From: Actinacidiphila yeochonensis CN732
GTDB lineage: Bacteria > Actinomycetota > Actinomycetes > Streptomycetales > Streptomycetaceae
Assembly: GCF_000745345.1 (NCBI RefSeq)
Contig: NZ_JQNR01000003.1
Span: 558,001 to 622,000 of the forward strand
Length of the DNA: 64,000 bases
Direction of reading: 5' to 3'
In this document: piece after piece, positions 51,423 through 59,743 of the stretch
How positions within the stretch are numbered: position 1 is the stretch's first letter
Layout of the letters: each line of letters opens with the position of its first letter
Made by a program: the position numbers and the translations under genes
The notes under the pieces: generated by a model
Databases searched by the model: none
Told to the model about the DNA's origin: nothing
Seen by the model: the letters and a program-made list of their open reading frames with translations, nothing else

Positions 51423-54140
51423 ATGCTGACCGACTTCGTCGACCGGGTCGAGAGCCTGGCCGCGTTCAACGTCCTGGTGGACGATCTGTCACGCGGCCGG
51501 GGAGGCACCCTCGTCTTCGAGGGGCACCTGGGGATGGGGAAGTCGTCGCTCCTCGACTTCCTCGGCGAAAGCGCTCGGACGGCGAACGGGCCCGGGATCC
51601 GGGTGGTCGAGGCCCGGTGCACGCCGGAGATCGGGACCGGCCTGCAGTACGCGCCGGTCATCGACGTGCTGCGAGGGCTCCAAGCGCAGCGGACCCGCGC
51701 CCAGCGGTTCCGGGAGGGGTTCAGGCGCTCGGCCGTGACGGCCACGAGTGCGGCCCCGGAGGTGCTGGCCGCACTGGTACCCGGCCTGGAGCACATTCTC
51801 ACGCTGGGCAAGGAAGTCACCAAGGCCGCACTGGCGACCGGCTCGATCCCCCTGGACAGCCTGCTGCCCTTCCAGCATGGCGCGGCCCAGCAGATCGCGG
51901 ACACGATACTGTCGCTGGCCCGCTCGGGAAGCCCGGTCGTCCTGCTCATCGACGACATCCATGACATCGATCCCAGCAGCCTCCACGTCCTGGACCGGCT
52001 GCTGCCCCGGTTGTCCGAGGCGCCGCTCGCCCTGGTCCTCAGCCACGAACCGCGGACCTCGCCGAAGTCGACAAGGGGACTTCTGGACCGCTGGGAGAAC
52101 GGCGGCCTGGCCACCCGCCACACGCTGGTGGGCCTGCCCGTGAACGCCATCGCCGAACTCGTCCTGCGGAAGCATCCGACGGCACCCGCCCAACCGCTGT
52201 CGATGGCGCTCAGCGAGATCACCGCCGGCCACCCGGTGTTCGTCCGGATGTGCCTTGACGCCTGGAAGGACGGGGACGGCCCGTCCCCCGAACTGCCGGC
52301 GGGACTCGCACGCGTCGTGGAGAGCCGGTTCGCCCCGCTCGACGTCCGCGACCAGGAGCTGCTGGAAGTCGCCGCCTCGCAGGGCGCGTTGTTCTTCTCC
52401 CCCATCCTGGCGCGGGCGCTGGGCGCGGAGCACGAGGAGGTGATGGGGCGGCTGCGGCGCATTGCCCAGGTCGACGAGCTGATCACGCTGGTGGCCACCC
52501 CGCCGGACTGGGCGGGCGCGGAGAGCAAGGACTGCTACACGTTCCAGCACCGCGCCCTGTGGGATGTCGTCTACAAACGGCAGACACCCGCCCAGCTCTG
52601 CACCCGCCACGCGAAGATCGCCGCCGCCTGGGGCGACGGACGGGACGAGTCCGTACCCCTCGCCCGCCGGCTGGAGATCGCCCGCCATCTGCGCCTGGGC
52701 GGCGCCGAGTGCCTGGCCGACTCCGCCGACGTCCACTACGCGCTGGCCCGTTCCGCCGCCACGGAGGGCATGTCGTACGCCGAGGCCGAGGAGCACTGCG
52801 CGGAGGCGATCCGGGCCGCTCGGGCACTTCCCCGGCGGCAGGAGGGGCGGGACCGGCGGCTGGCCGACGCCATCGAACTACTGCTCTCGCTGACCGAGGT
52901 GCGCTGGCGGGGGCAGCACGAGGCGGCGGGCCCGCCCGGCGACATCGACGGCCTCGCCGCCGAGGCGGAGGAGGCAGCCGAGCGGGTGGGAGAGCCCGAA
53001 CTCGTGGCCCGCACCACCCTGCTGCGGGGAAAGACCCTCCTGGCCACGCGCGGTGTGGAGCCCTCGTTGGTCAAGCTGCGGCAGGCGATGGAGAGAGCCG
53101 AGGTCCTCGACGACCGGCGGCCGTCGTTCGTCGCCCGCGTGGAGTACGGCCGGCAGGTCGGCAAGCGCGACCTCGCCGAGAGCCTGCGGCAACTCACCGA
53201 GGCCGAGCGGATGTACGCCTGCGAACCCTCGCTCGGGGGGCGGCCCGATCCGGTGCTCCAGCACGCGAGGAACCTCGGCGAGATGCAGTTGGGCATCGCC
53301 CACTTCGACAGCGGCCACCTCGGCGAGGCGCTCACCCGCCTGGAGCGGTGCACCGACCGGCTGCGGCACGAGGCACTGCACGCCGAACTCCCCATCGCCC
53401 TGAACTACCTCGCCCAGGTACGGTTCGGGCTCGGGGACCTCCCGGGCGCCCGCGCCGCTCTGGAGGAGGCTCGCGCCTTCGAGGCCGAACGCGGCGGGGA
53501 CAGCGGCTGGCACGCCTACAACACGGCCCTGCTCGCGTTCTCCTTCGCCGACTCCGCCCACGCTGCCCACGCTGCCGAGGACCGCGCGCACAGCCGCCGC
53601 CTCATCGAGGCGGCATGGGAGGAGACCACCCGCACCTGGTTGATCAACCTCGTACCGATCGTGCGCAACCTCTACGCCGAGGTCCTCCTGCGCACCAGCG
53701 GCAGGGACGCCCCCGCCGGGGAGCGCGACCACGACCTCCGACAGGACCTCCATCAGGCCGAACGCCTCGCCGAGGCCACCATCGCCGAGACGCGCGGGTC
53801 CGGCATGGTCCGCAGCGAGATCGCCGCGCGGTGCCTGCTCGGCCGCGTCAGCCTGCGTCTGGGCCGCGTCGACGAGGCAGCACACCGCCTGGACCAGGCG
53901 CTGCGTATCCTGAACGAGGTCGGTGACATGCCCGCGCTGCGTACTGAAGAGGTCTACTACTACGCCGCCCTCACCCACCGCGCCGCCGGCCACCGGGATC
54001 GCGGCCGCGAGCTGCTGGACCGCGCACGAGCGGAGGTGGCGCGGAAGGCCGGGCACATCCACGATCCCGAGCTGCTGGAGCTCTTCCGCCAGGAACCGCT
54101 GAACCGGCTCATCGCCGATGACGACCAGCCTTCTCAGTGA
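51423..54140 (+). CDS. STAND-like AAA ATPase with TPR region
   Basis: A 905-residue cytosolic protein. The NTPase domain starts at about residue 5 with Walker A GHLGMGKSS (near 40) and Walker B VVLLIDDIHDID (near 175), followed by a winged-helix-like arm and about 450 residues of TPR-like repeats. It resembles LuxR/LAL regulators but has no C-terminal LuxR HTH. ATG 51423 is preceded by GGGGGA; GTG 51360 is possible. It diverges from the HTH-less regulator, an interesting pairing of two signalling proteins without DNA-binding domains. Confidence 0.8.
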   Translation: MLTDFVDRVESLAAFNVLVDDLSRGRGGTLVFEGHLGMGKSSLLDFLGESARTANGPGIRVVEARCTPEIGTGLQYAPVIDVLRGLQAQRTRAQRFREGFRRSAVTATSAAPEVLAALVPGLEHILTLGKEVTKAALATGSIPLDSLLPFQHGAAQQIADTILSLARSGSPVVLLIDDIHDIDPSSLHVLDRLLPRLSEAPLALVLSHEPRTSPKSTRGLLDRWENGGLATRHTLVGLPVNAIAELVLRKHPTAPAQPLSMALSEITAGHPVFVRMCLDAWKDGDGPSPELPAGLARVVESRFAPLDVRDQELLEVAASQGALFFSPILARALGAEHEEVMGRLRRIAQVDELITLVATPPDWAGAESKDCYTFQHRALWDVVYKRQTPAQLCTRHAKIAAAWGDGRDESVPLARRLEIARHLRLGGAECLADSADVHYALARSAATEGMSYAEAEEHCAEAIRAARALPRRQEGRDRRLADAIELLLSLTEVRWRGQHEAAGPPGDIDGLAAEAEEAAERVGEPELVARTTLLRGKTLLATRGVEPSLVKLRQAMERAEVLDDRRPSFVARVEYGRQVGKRDLAESLRQLTEAERMYACEPSLGGRPDPVLQHARNLGEMQLGIAHFDSGHLGEALTRLERCTDRLRHEALHAELPIALNYLAQVRFGLGDLPGARAALEEARAFEAERGGDSGWHAYNTALLAFSFADSAHAAHAAEDRAHSRRLIEAAWEETTRTWLINLVPIVRNLYAEVLLRTSGRDAPAGERDHDLRQDLHQAERLAEATIAETRGSGMVRSEIAARCLLGRVSLRLGRVDEAAHRLDQALRILNEVGDMPALRTEEVYYYAALTHRAAGHRDRGRELLDRARAEVARKAGHIHDPELLELFRQEPLNRLIADDDQPSQ

Positions 54141-54208
54141 GCCACCACCGTGCAAGGAGCGCTGAAGCCATGCGGAGGTCTCTTCGTGACTAGGGTGCCG
54201 GGGTCGCC

Positions 54209-54595
54209 ATGCTGATCATCACCAAGGAGTTCCACTTCTCCGCGAGCCATGTCCTGGACACGCTTCCCTCCTGGCACAGTTGCGCCCGCATGCACGGCCA
54301 CAACTACATCGTGGTGCTGGAGCTGTCGGCGCTCCGGGAGGACCTGACCGAGGCGGGTTTCGTACGCGACTACCGGGACCTCGACATGTTCAAGAAGTGG
54401 TTGGACGACACGCTCGACCACCGCCACCTGAACGAGGTGATGGACGGGCTGTCGCCATCGGCCGAGAACCTCGCGCTGTGGCTCCACGACCTGTGGAAGC
54501 CGCGCCTGCCGGAACTCACGGCCGTGAGCGTCTCCGAGACCCCGAAGACCTGGGCCACCTACCGTCCCTCGGCCGACCGGCCTCCCGGGCCGTAA
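54209..54595 (+). CDS. queD: 6-pyruvoyl-tetrahydropterin / 6-carboxytetrahydropterin synthase
   Basis: A 128-residue T-fold enzyme. Zinc ligands His14 (FSASHVL), His29 and His31 (MHGHNY) and catalytic Cys25 are present, plus a C-terminal VSVSETP with the conserved Glu. The rest of the queuosine pathway is not in the window, so QueD or another pterin role cannot be separated. It lies 68 bases after the ATPase gene. Confidence 0.85.
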   Translation: MLIITKEFHFSASHVLDTLPSWHSCARMHGHNYIVVLELSALREDLTEAGFVRDYRDLDMFKKWLDDTLDHRHLNEVMDGLSPSAENLALWLHDLWKPRLPELTAVSVSETPKTWATYRPSADRPPGP

Positions 54596-54665
54596 GGGAC
54601 TCCGACTCCCCGTGCCGGGCCCCTGCGGGTGCCGGGCGGCCAGCGCGAGGAGCTGCGGGGGAAGG

Positions 54666-54693
54666 CCCCTCCCCGGCGCTGGTCCGGGAGGGG
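54666..54693 (-). terminator. Hairpin at the 3' end of rnpB
   Basis: CCCCTCCC (54666-54673) pairs with GGGAGGGG (54686-54693) just beyond the mature 3' end of the minus-strand RNA. Confidence 0.55.
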
Positions 54694-54697
54694 AGCG

Positions 54698-55104
54698 GCA
54701 GACGAGTCGGGCTGTAGGCCGGGTTCTGTCTCCGGTCGGCCTCGCGGCCGGCCGGGAGACGGCCATCCATCTAGGACCGGCGTTGCCGCCGGCCTCGTGC
54801 GGTCTACCCGCGAACTCGGGCGGGCAGCCCTCGAACGTCCGCGCGGGGCCGCGACCGCGGCCCCTCTTGACCTTGCTCCAGGTGGGGTTTACCTAGCTGC
54901 CCAGGTCACCCTGGGCACTGGTGGTCTCTTACACCACCGTTTCACCCTTACCGGGGGCCGAGGCCCCCGGCGGTCTGTTTTCTGTGGCACTGTCCCGCGG
55001 GTCACCCCGGGTGGGCGTTACCCACCACCCTGCCCTGTGGAGCCCGGACCTTCCTCGGCGGATCGGGTTGATCCGTCGCGGCCGTCCGCCCGGCTCGTCT
55101 GCCG
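54698..55104 (-). ncRNA. rnpB: RNase P RNA (type A)
   Basis: Catalytic RNA that trims tRNA 5' ends. Read on the minus strand it begins GACGAGCCGGGCGGACGGCCG and ends GGCCTACAGCCCGACTCGTC; these ends pair to form P1. Inside are the universally conserved GAGGAAGGTCCGGGCT and ACAGAAAAC-type segment, GGTAAGGGTGAAACGGTG and GAGCAAGGTCAAGAGG. Limits are set by the P1 pairing and are good to a few bases. Confidence 0.95.
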
Positions 55105-55295
55105 TGCGGCCATCGTAGTCGCTCCCCGCGTCCCCTCGCGCACCGGCGCCCCGGGTCCGTCCGTGCGGCGTCCCGGGCCCGCCGGTGAGGCGGTGCGCAC
55201 CCCGTAGGCTGGCTCCTACCGGGGAGGACGCGGCACCGGCCGCCGCGTCGCACCGCACAGCGCCCGGCGCCCGCCCCGGCCGGAGGAGGAACACC

Positions 55296-56075
55296 GTGCT
55301 CGTACTGCTGCCCCCGTCGGAGGGCAAGGCCACCGCGACCCGCGGCCGCCCCGTCGACCTGGACGGGCTCGCGCTGCCCGGCCTCACCGCCGCCCGCACC
55401 GGCGTGCTGGAGGAGCTGGTCGCGCTGTGCGAGGGCGACGTGGAGAAGGCGGCGGAAGTGCTGGAGCTGACGCCGGGGCTGCGCGGCGAGGTCGCCAAGA
55501 ACGCCGCCCTGCGCACCGCCCCCGCGCTGCCCGCCGCCGACCTCTACACCGGTGTGCTCTACGACGCCCTGGGCCTGGCCACGCTGGACGCCGCCGCGCT
55601 GCGCCGGGCCCGCCGTTCTGTGCTGGTCTTCTCCGGGCTGTGGGGTGCCCTGCGGCTGACCGACCGGGTGCCGTCCTACCGCTGCTCGATGGGGGTGCGG
55701 CTGCCCGGAGCCGGTGGCCTCGCCGCGTACTGGCGGCCCCACCTGGAGGCGGTGCTGCCGGAGGCGGCCGGCTCGGGGCTGGTGCTGGACCTGCGCTCGT
55801 CGGCGTACGCGGCGGCCTGGAAGCCGCGCGGCCCGCTCGCCCAGCGCACCGCGACGGTGCGGGTGCTCCAGGTCTCGGTCGTGGACGGGGTGGAGAAGCG
55901 CTCGGTGGTGAGCCACTTCAACAAGGCGACGAAGGGCCGGCTGCTGCGGGCCCTGCTCACCGAAGGGGCCGCGCCGCGCACCCCGGCCGCCCTGGCCGGC
56001 GCGCTGCGGGACCTGGGCTTCACCGTCGAGGAGGCCGGCACCCGCCTGGACGTCCTCGTGCACGACGTCCACTGA
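55296..56075 (+). CDS. yaaA: YaaA family peroxide stress protein
   Basis: A 259-residue protein starting LVLLPPSEGKA, the diagnostic N-terminus, with LYTGVLYDAL, VFSGLWGALRLTDRVPSYRCSMG and SHFNKATKGRL. In E. coli YaaA limits free iron under peroxide stress. GTG 55296 has GGAGGAGGA upstream. Confidence 0.9.
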   Translation: MLVLLPPSEGKATATRGRPVDLDGLALPGLTAARTGVLEELVALCEGDVEKAAEVLELTPGLRGEVAKNAALRTAPALPAADLYTGVLYDALGLATLDAAALRRARRSVLVFSGLWGALRLTDRVPSYRCSMGVRLPGAGGLAAYWRPHLEAVLPEAAGSGLVLDLRSSAYAAAWKPRGPLAQRTATVRVLQVSVVDGVEKRSVVSHFNKATKGRLLRALLTEGAAPRTPAALAGALRDLGFTVEEAGTRLDVLVHDVH

Positions 56076-56215
56076 GGCCCGACGTCCGCCGCGCGCCCGG
56101 CATCCAGTGAGGCCCGACGTCCGCCGAGTGCCCGACCTCCACCGAGCGTCCACGGCGCCGCGCGCCGCTGAACCCCCATCCCTGTCCCCGGGAGGGCCGA
56201 GCCACCACCAGGGCC

Positions 56216-56232
56216 GTTGCACACCGTGCAAC
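56216..56232 (+). promoter_or_regulatory. Perfect 17 bp inverted repeat upstream of eda
   Basis: GTTGCAC and GTGCAAC flank a 3-base centre (ACC); 41 bases separate it from the eda ATG. A further GTTGC follows at 56236. Size and symmetry fit a repressor operator; no regulator gene is adjacent. Confidence 0.55.
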
Positions 56233-56273
56233 GGTCGTTGCGCGCGGTACGGGCCGGGGAAAGGATGGGCCGC

Positions 56274-56978
56274 ATGGACTCCGTGCTGGACCTCGCTCCC
56301 GTCCTCCCGGTGGTCGTCCTGGAGGACGCCGCGGACGCCGTGCCGCTGGCCCGGGCGCTGGCGGCGGGCGGCCTGCCGGCGGTCGAGGTGACGCTGCGGA
56401 CGCCGGCCGCGCTCGCCGCGATCCGGGCCGTCGCGGACGGCGTGCCGGAGGCGGTGGTGGGCGCCGGTACGGTGCTGACGCCGGAGCACGCCGCCGCCGC
56501 GCGGGCCGCGGGGGCCCGGTTCCTGGTCAGCCCGGGGTGGACGGAGCGGCTGCTGGACGCGCTGCGCGGCTCGGGCCTGCCGTTCCTGCCCGGGGTGTCG
56601 ACGGCGTCGGAGGCGCTGGGGCTGGTGGAGCGGGGCGTGCGGGACATGAAGTTCTTCCCCGCCGAGGCCGCCGGGGGCGTGCCCTACCTCAAGGCGCTCG
56701 CCTCGCCGCTGCCGCAGGCGCGGTTCTGTCCGACCGGCGGCATCGACGCCCGGCGCGCGCCCTCCTACCTGGCGCTGGAGAACGTGGCCTGCGTCGGCGG
56801 CACCTGGATGCTGCCGCGTGAGGCCGTACGGGCCGGGGCCTGGGACGAGATCGCCGCGCTGGCCCGGGAGGCGGTGGAGCTGGCCGCCGCCGCCCGACGC
56901 GGTACGGTCCGGCCCGGTACGGTCCCACCCGATACGGTCCGGCCCGGTACGGTCCCCCGCGCCGGGACGCCCGCTTGA
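56274..56978 (+). CDS. eda: KDPG/KHG aldolase
   Basis: Splits 2-keto-3-deoxy-6-phosphogluconate. The 234-residue TIM barrel has VVVLEDAADAVPL, AVEVTLRTPAAL (catalytic Glu), VGAGTVLT, RDMKFFPAEA (Schiff-base Lys, about 126) and CPTGGID. The last 25 residues are a repeated GTVRPGTVPPDT tail coded by a short tandem repeat and are unlikely to be structural. ATG 56274 follows GAAAGGA. Confidence 0.92.
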   Translation: MDSVLDLAPVLPVVVLEDAADAVPLARALAAGGLPAVEVTLRTPAALAAIRAVADGVPEAVVGAGTVLTPEHAAAARAAGARFLVSPGWTERLLDALRGSGLPFLPGVSTASEALGLVERGVRDMKFFPAEAAGGVPYLKALASPLPQARFCPTGGIDARRAPSYLALENVACVGGTWMLPREAVRAGAWDEIAALAREAVELAAAARRGTVRPGTVPPDTVRPGTVPRAGTPA

Positions 56979-57059
56979 CCGTACGGGGGAAGCCGTACGG
57001 ACGCCCGCGTCACCGTACGTACGAGGGGCCGGGGCTCCTTTCGGCCGGCGCGGCGCGGG

Positions 57060-57689
57060 CTACAGCGGCGGCGGGAGGCGGTTGAGGTAGCGCAGGGACG
57101 CGGCTCCGTCGGCGTAGTACGCGATCTCGGACAGGGACGCCGGAGCCAGCTCGAAACGGAACAGGGCCTCCTGGGGCGCCCCCAGCGCCAGCCGGACCAG
57201 CGTCTTGATCGGCGTGACGTGGCTGACCACGACGACCGTCCGGCCCCGGTACGCGGCCAGCAGCCGGTCCCGGGCGGCGGCCACCCGGGTCGCCACGGCG
57301 GCGAAGCTCTCACCGCCCGGCGGCGCGGCCTCGGGCGCGGCCAGCCAGGCGTCCAGCGCGGCCGGGTCCTGGCGGCGCGCCTCCGCGAAGGTCAGCCCCT
57401 CCCAGGCGCCGAAGTCCGTCTCGCGCAGGCCCTCGTCGACAGCGACGGGCAGGCCCAGCAGCGCGGCCAGCGGCTCGGCGGTCTGCCGGCAGCGGGCCAG
57501 CGGGGAGCTGACGACCGCGTCCACCGGAGTCGCAGAGGCCGCCGCGTCGAGCCCGCCCCGCTCGGCCAGCGCCCGGGCGGCCCGCGCTGCCTGCTCCACG
57601 CCGGCCTGCGCCAGTGCCGGATCGTCCCCGCCGCTGCCGGAGAACCGCTTCTGCCCGGTCAGCGCCGTCTCCCCGTGCCGCAGCAGCAC
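57060..57689 (-). CDS. Histidine phosphatase domain, RNase H half missing
   Basis: A 209-residue phosphoglycerate-mutase-like acid phosphatase: LLRHGET at the start, ETDFGAWEGL and VVSHVTPIK. In Streptomyces and mycobacteria this domain is normally fused behind an RNase HI domain, next to the zinc-ribbon and Nif3 genes, exactly as here, but no RNase H sequence lies upstream. A GTG at 57877 with AAGGA starts a Pro/Ser linker in another frame that would join this domain at GAPDLGTPTV with one extra C near 57710. So the intended protein may span 57060-57877. Confidence 0.8.
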   Translation of the reverse strand: MLLRHGETALTGQKRFSGSGGDDPALAQAGVEQAARAARALAERGGLDAAASATPVDAVVSSPLARCRQTAEPLAALLGLPVAVDEGLRETDFGAWEGLTFAEARRQDPAALDAWLAAPEAAPPGGESFAAVATRVAAARDRLLAAYRGRTVVVVSHVTPIKTLVRLALGAPQEALFRFELAPASLSEIAYYADGAASLRYLNRLPPPL

Positions 57690-57887
57690 GAGGACGGTGG
57701 GCGTCCCGAGGTCGGGGGCGCCGCGGCCGGCACGGGTACGGCGGCCGGTGACTCCGGCCCGGGGCCCGAAGGCGCAGCCCCGGACGGCGAGCAGTGCGCG
57801 GACTCCGTGGCTGTGGCGTCGCGCGCGGACTCCGGCCCGGGGCCCGAAGGCCCCGGGCCGCCGGGGGTACGGGCCACCGGGTCGTCC

Positions 57888-58631
57888 TTACAGGCCGGAG
57901 TCTGCCGTGCGCACCAGGATGCGAAGGCAGTTCTCGCACCGCACGACCGCGTCCCGGGGCGCCGACCGGACCTCGTTGAGCTCGGTGATGTTCAGCTCCA
58001 GCCGGCAGCCCTCGCAGCGCTTCTGGTAGAGCCGGGCCGCGCCGACGCCGCCGCTCTGGCCGCGCAGCTTGTCGTACAGCGCGAGGAGGTCGGTCGGGAC
58101 CTCGCCCGCCAGCACCTCGCGCTGCTTGGCGACGCTGAAGCCCTCCGCGTCGATCCCGGACAGCGACTCGGTCTTGCGCTGCTCGGTCTCCGCGGCCTTG
58201 GCCTCCAGCGACTCGACCCGGGTGGCCAGCTCGGCGGCCCGCTCCTGGGCGCTCTCGCGGCGCTCCATCACCTCCAGGACGACGTCCTCCAGGTCGGACT
58301 GGCGGCGGGCCAGCGAGGCGATCTCGCGCTGGAGGTTCTCCAGGTCCTTCGGTGAGGTGACGGCGCCGGAGTCCAGGCGCTTCTGGTCGCGGGCGGCACG
58401 CTGCCGCACCTGGTCGACGTCCTGCTCGGCCTTGGTCTGCTCGCGGGCGGTGTCGCTCTCCTCGGTGCGCGCGGCGACCAGCAGGTCGCGCAGCTGGGTG
58501 AGGTCGGCGTTCACCTGCTCCAGCTCCGCGTGCTCGGGCAGGGTGCGGCGCCGGTGGTCGAGCTGCGCGATGCGCGAGTCGAGGGCTTGGACTTCGAGGA
58601 GTCGGATCTGGTCGGCGGGCGCGGCGTTCAG
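57888..58631 (-). CDS. C4-type zinc ribbon coiled-coil protein
   Basis: A 247-residue protein: a long helical hairpin (about 1-175, with LENLQREIASLARRQSDLEDVV) followed by a C-terminal zinc ribbon CEGCRLEL...CENCLRILVR. Such proteins are thought to bind nucleic acids or act with Nif3/YbgI. No ATG or GTG precedes the first helix; CTG 58631, after AGGAG and overlapping the Nif3 stop as CTGA, begins LNAAPADQIRLLE as in relatives. GTG 58514 is the next possible but would lose 39 residues. Confidence 0.85.
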   Translation of the reverse strand: MNAAPADQIRLLEVQALDSRIAQLDHRRRTLPEHAELEQVNADLTQLRDLLVAARTEESDTAREQTKAEQDVDQVRQRAARDQKRLDSGAVTSPKDLENLQREIASLARRQSDLEDVVLEVMERRESAQERAAELATRVESLEAKAAETEQRKTESLSGIDAEGFSVAKQREVLAGEVPTDLLALYDKLRGQSGGVGAARLYQKRCEGCRLELNITELNEVRSAPRDAVVRCENCLRILVRTADSGL

Positions 58632-59551
58632 CGGGGGGCTCCTGGGCTGCTAGTGGAACGGTCGGCGCGCGAGGCGCCCATGGCGGTGGTGCCGGTGCTG
58701 CCGGCCGGCGGGTCGGAGGGCGCGTGGAGCGTCCACGGGTCGGTGACCGCGCGGGAGACGTGCGTGCGCAGCGCCCACCCGTGGCGGTCGGAGATCTCGT
58801 CGAGCTGCCCGGCCGCCTGCTCGCACCAGGGCCACTCGGTGGCCCAGTGCGCGGCGTCGACCAGCCCGAGCGGACCGGCCTGGCGCGCCTCGGACGCGGG
58901 GTGGTGGCGCAGGTCCGCGGTCAGGAAGGCGTCGACGCCGGCGGCCCTGACCTCGTCGAAGAGGCTGTCGCCGGAGCCGCCGCAGACCGCGACCGTGCGC
59001 ACCGGGGCGTCCGGGTCGCCCGCCACCCGGAGCCCGGTGGCGGTGCGCGGCAGGCCGTGCGCGGCGCGCTCGGCGAACTCCGCGAGGGTCAGCGGCGCGT
59101 CGAGCTCGCAGATCCGGCCCAGGCCGCGGCGCCCGGCGGGGTCGGCCGGGTCCGGCACCAGGGGGCCGGTGACCCGCAGGCCGACGGCGGCGGCCAGCGC
59201 GTCGGAGACGCCCGGGTCGGCCCGGTCGGCGTTGGTGTGGGCCACCAGCAGGGCGGCGCCGGCGCGGATCAGGTCGTGGACGACGCGGCCCTTGAAGCCG
59301 GCCGGGCCGACCGGTGCGACGGTCGTCGTACCGCGCAGGTAGAGCGGGTGGTGGGTGACGACGAGGTCCGCGCCGATCCGCACCGCCTCGTCGACGACCT
59401 CCTGGACGGGGTCGACGGCGAACAGCACGCGGCGGACCTCGGCCGCGGGGTCGCCGCAGACCAGGCCGACGGCGTCCCAGGACTCGGCCAGGCGCGGCGG
59501 CCACAGCGCGTCGAGGGCTGCGATCACGTCGGAGAGGGTGGGCACGGGCAC
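58628..59551 (-). CDS. Nif3-like dinuclear metal center protein
   Basis: A 307-residue Nif3/YbgI-fold protein with VVTHHPLYLRG (metal-binding HH), LLVAHTNADRA, VAVCGGSGDSLF and FLTADLRHH, then DAAHWATE. GTG 59551 or 59545 is the start; TACCCT ends 7 bases before 59551 with no ribosome site, suggesting a leaderless message. Function of the family (GTP cyclohydrolase-like) is unsettled. Confidence 0.9.
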   Translation of the reverse strand: MPVPTLSDVIAALDALWPPRLAESWDAVGLVCGDPAAEVRRVLFAVDPVQEVVDEAVRIGADLVVTHHPLYLRGTTTVAPVGPAGFKGRVVHDLIRAGAALLVAHTNADRADPGVSDALAAAVGLRVTGPLVPDPADPAGRRGLGRICELDAPLTLAEFAERAAHGLPRTATGLRVAGDPDAPVRTVAVCGGSGDSLFDEVRAAGVDAFLTADLRHHPASEARQAGPLGLVDAAHWATEWPWCEQAAGQLDEISDRHGWALRTHVSRAVTDPWTLHAPSDPPAGSTGTTAMGASRADRSTSSPGAPR

Positions 59552-59743
59552 GAAACGAAGGGTACCCGCCCAGGGCGGGGCACCGGGAAGGGTGCGCGGG
59601 TGCGGGCGCAAGGGGAGCACAACTGCTCCGACCGCAACAACCCTTCGCCGCCAGGGACACCCTTACGTGTGAACCGTCCTGCCTCGCGTTGATCGTCCCG
59701 GCATGCGGAGAACTACGGTCCTGTGCCGGAGGTGGAGCAGCAG

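Noticed and set aside
54612..55207. Plus-strand frames across the RNase P region
   Set aside because: The DNA shows conserved rnpB sequence and P1 pairing on the minus strand, so these frames are not genes.
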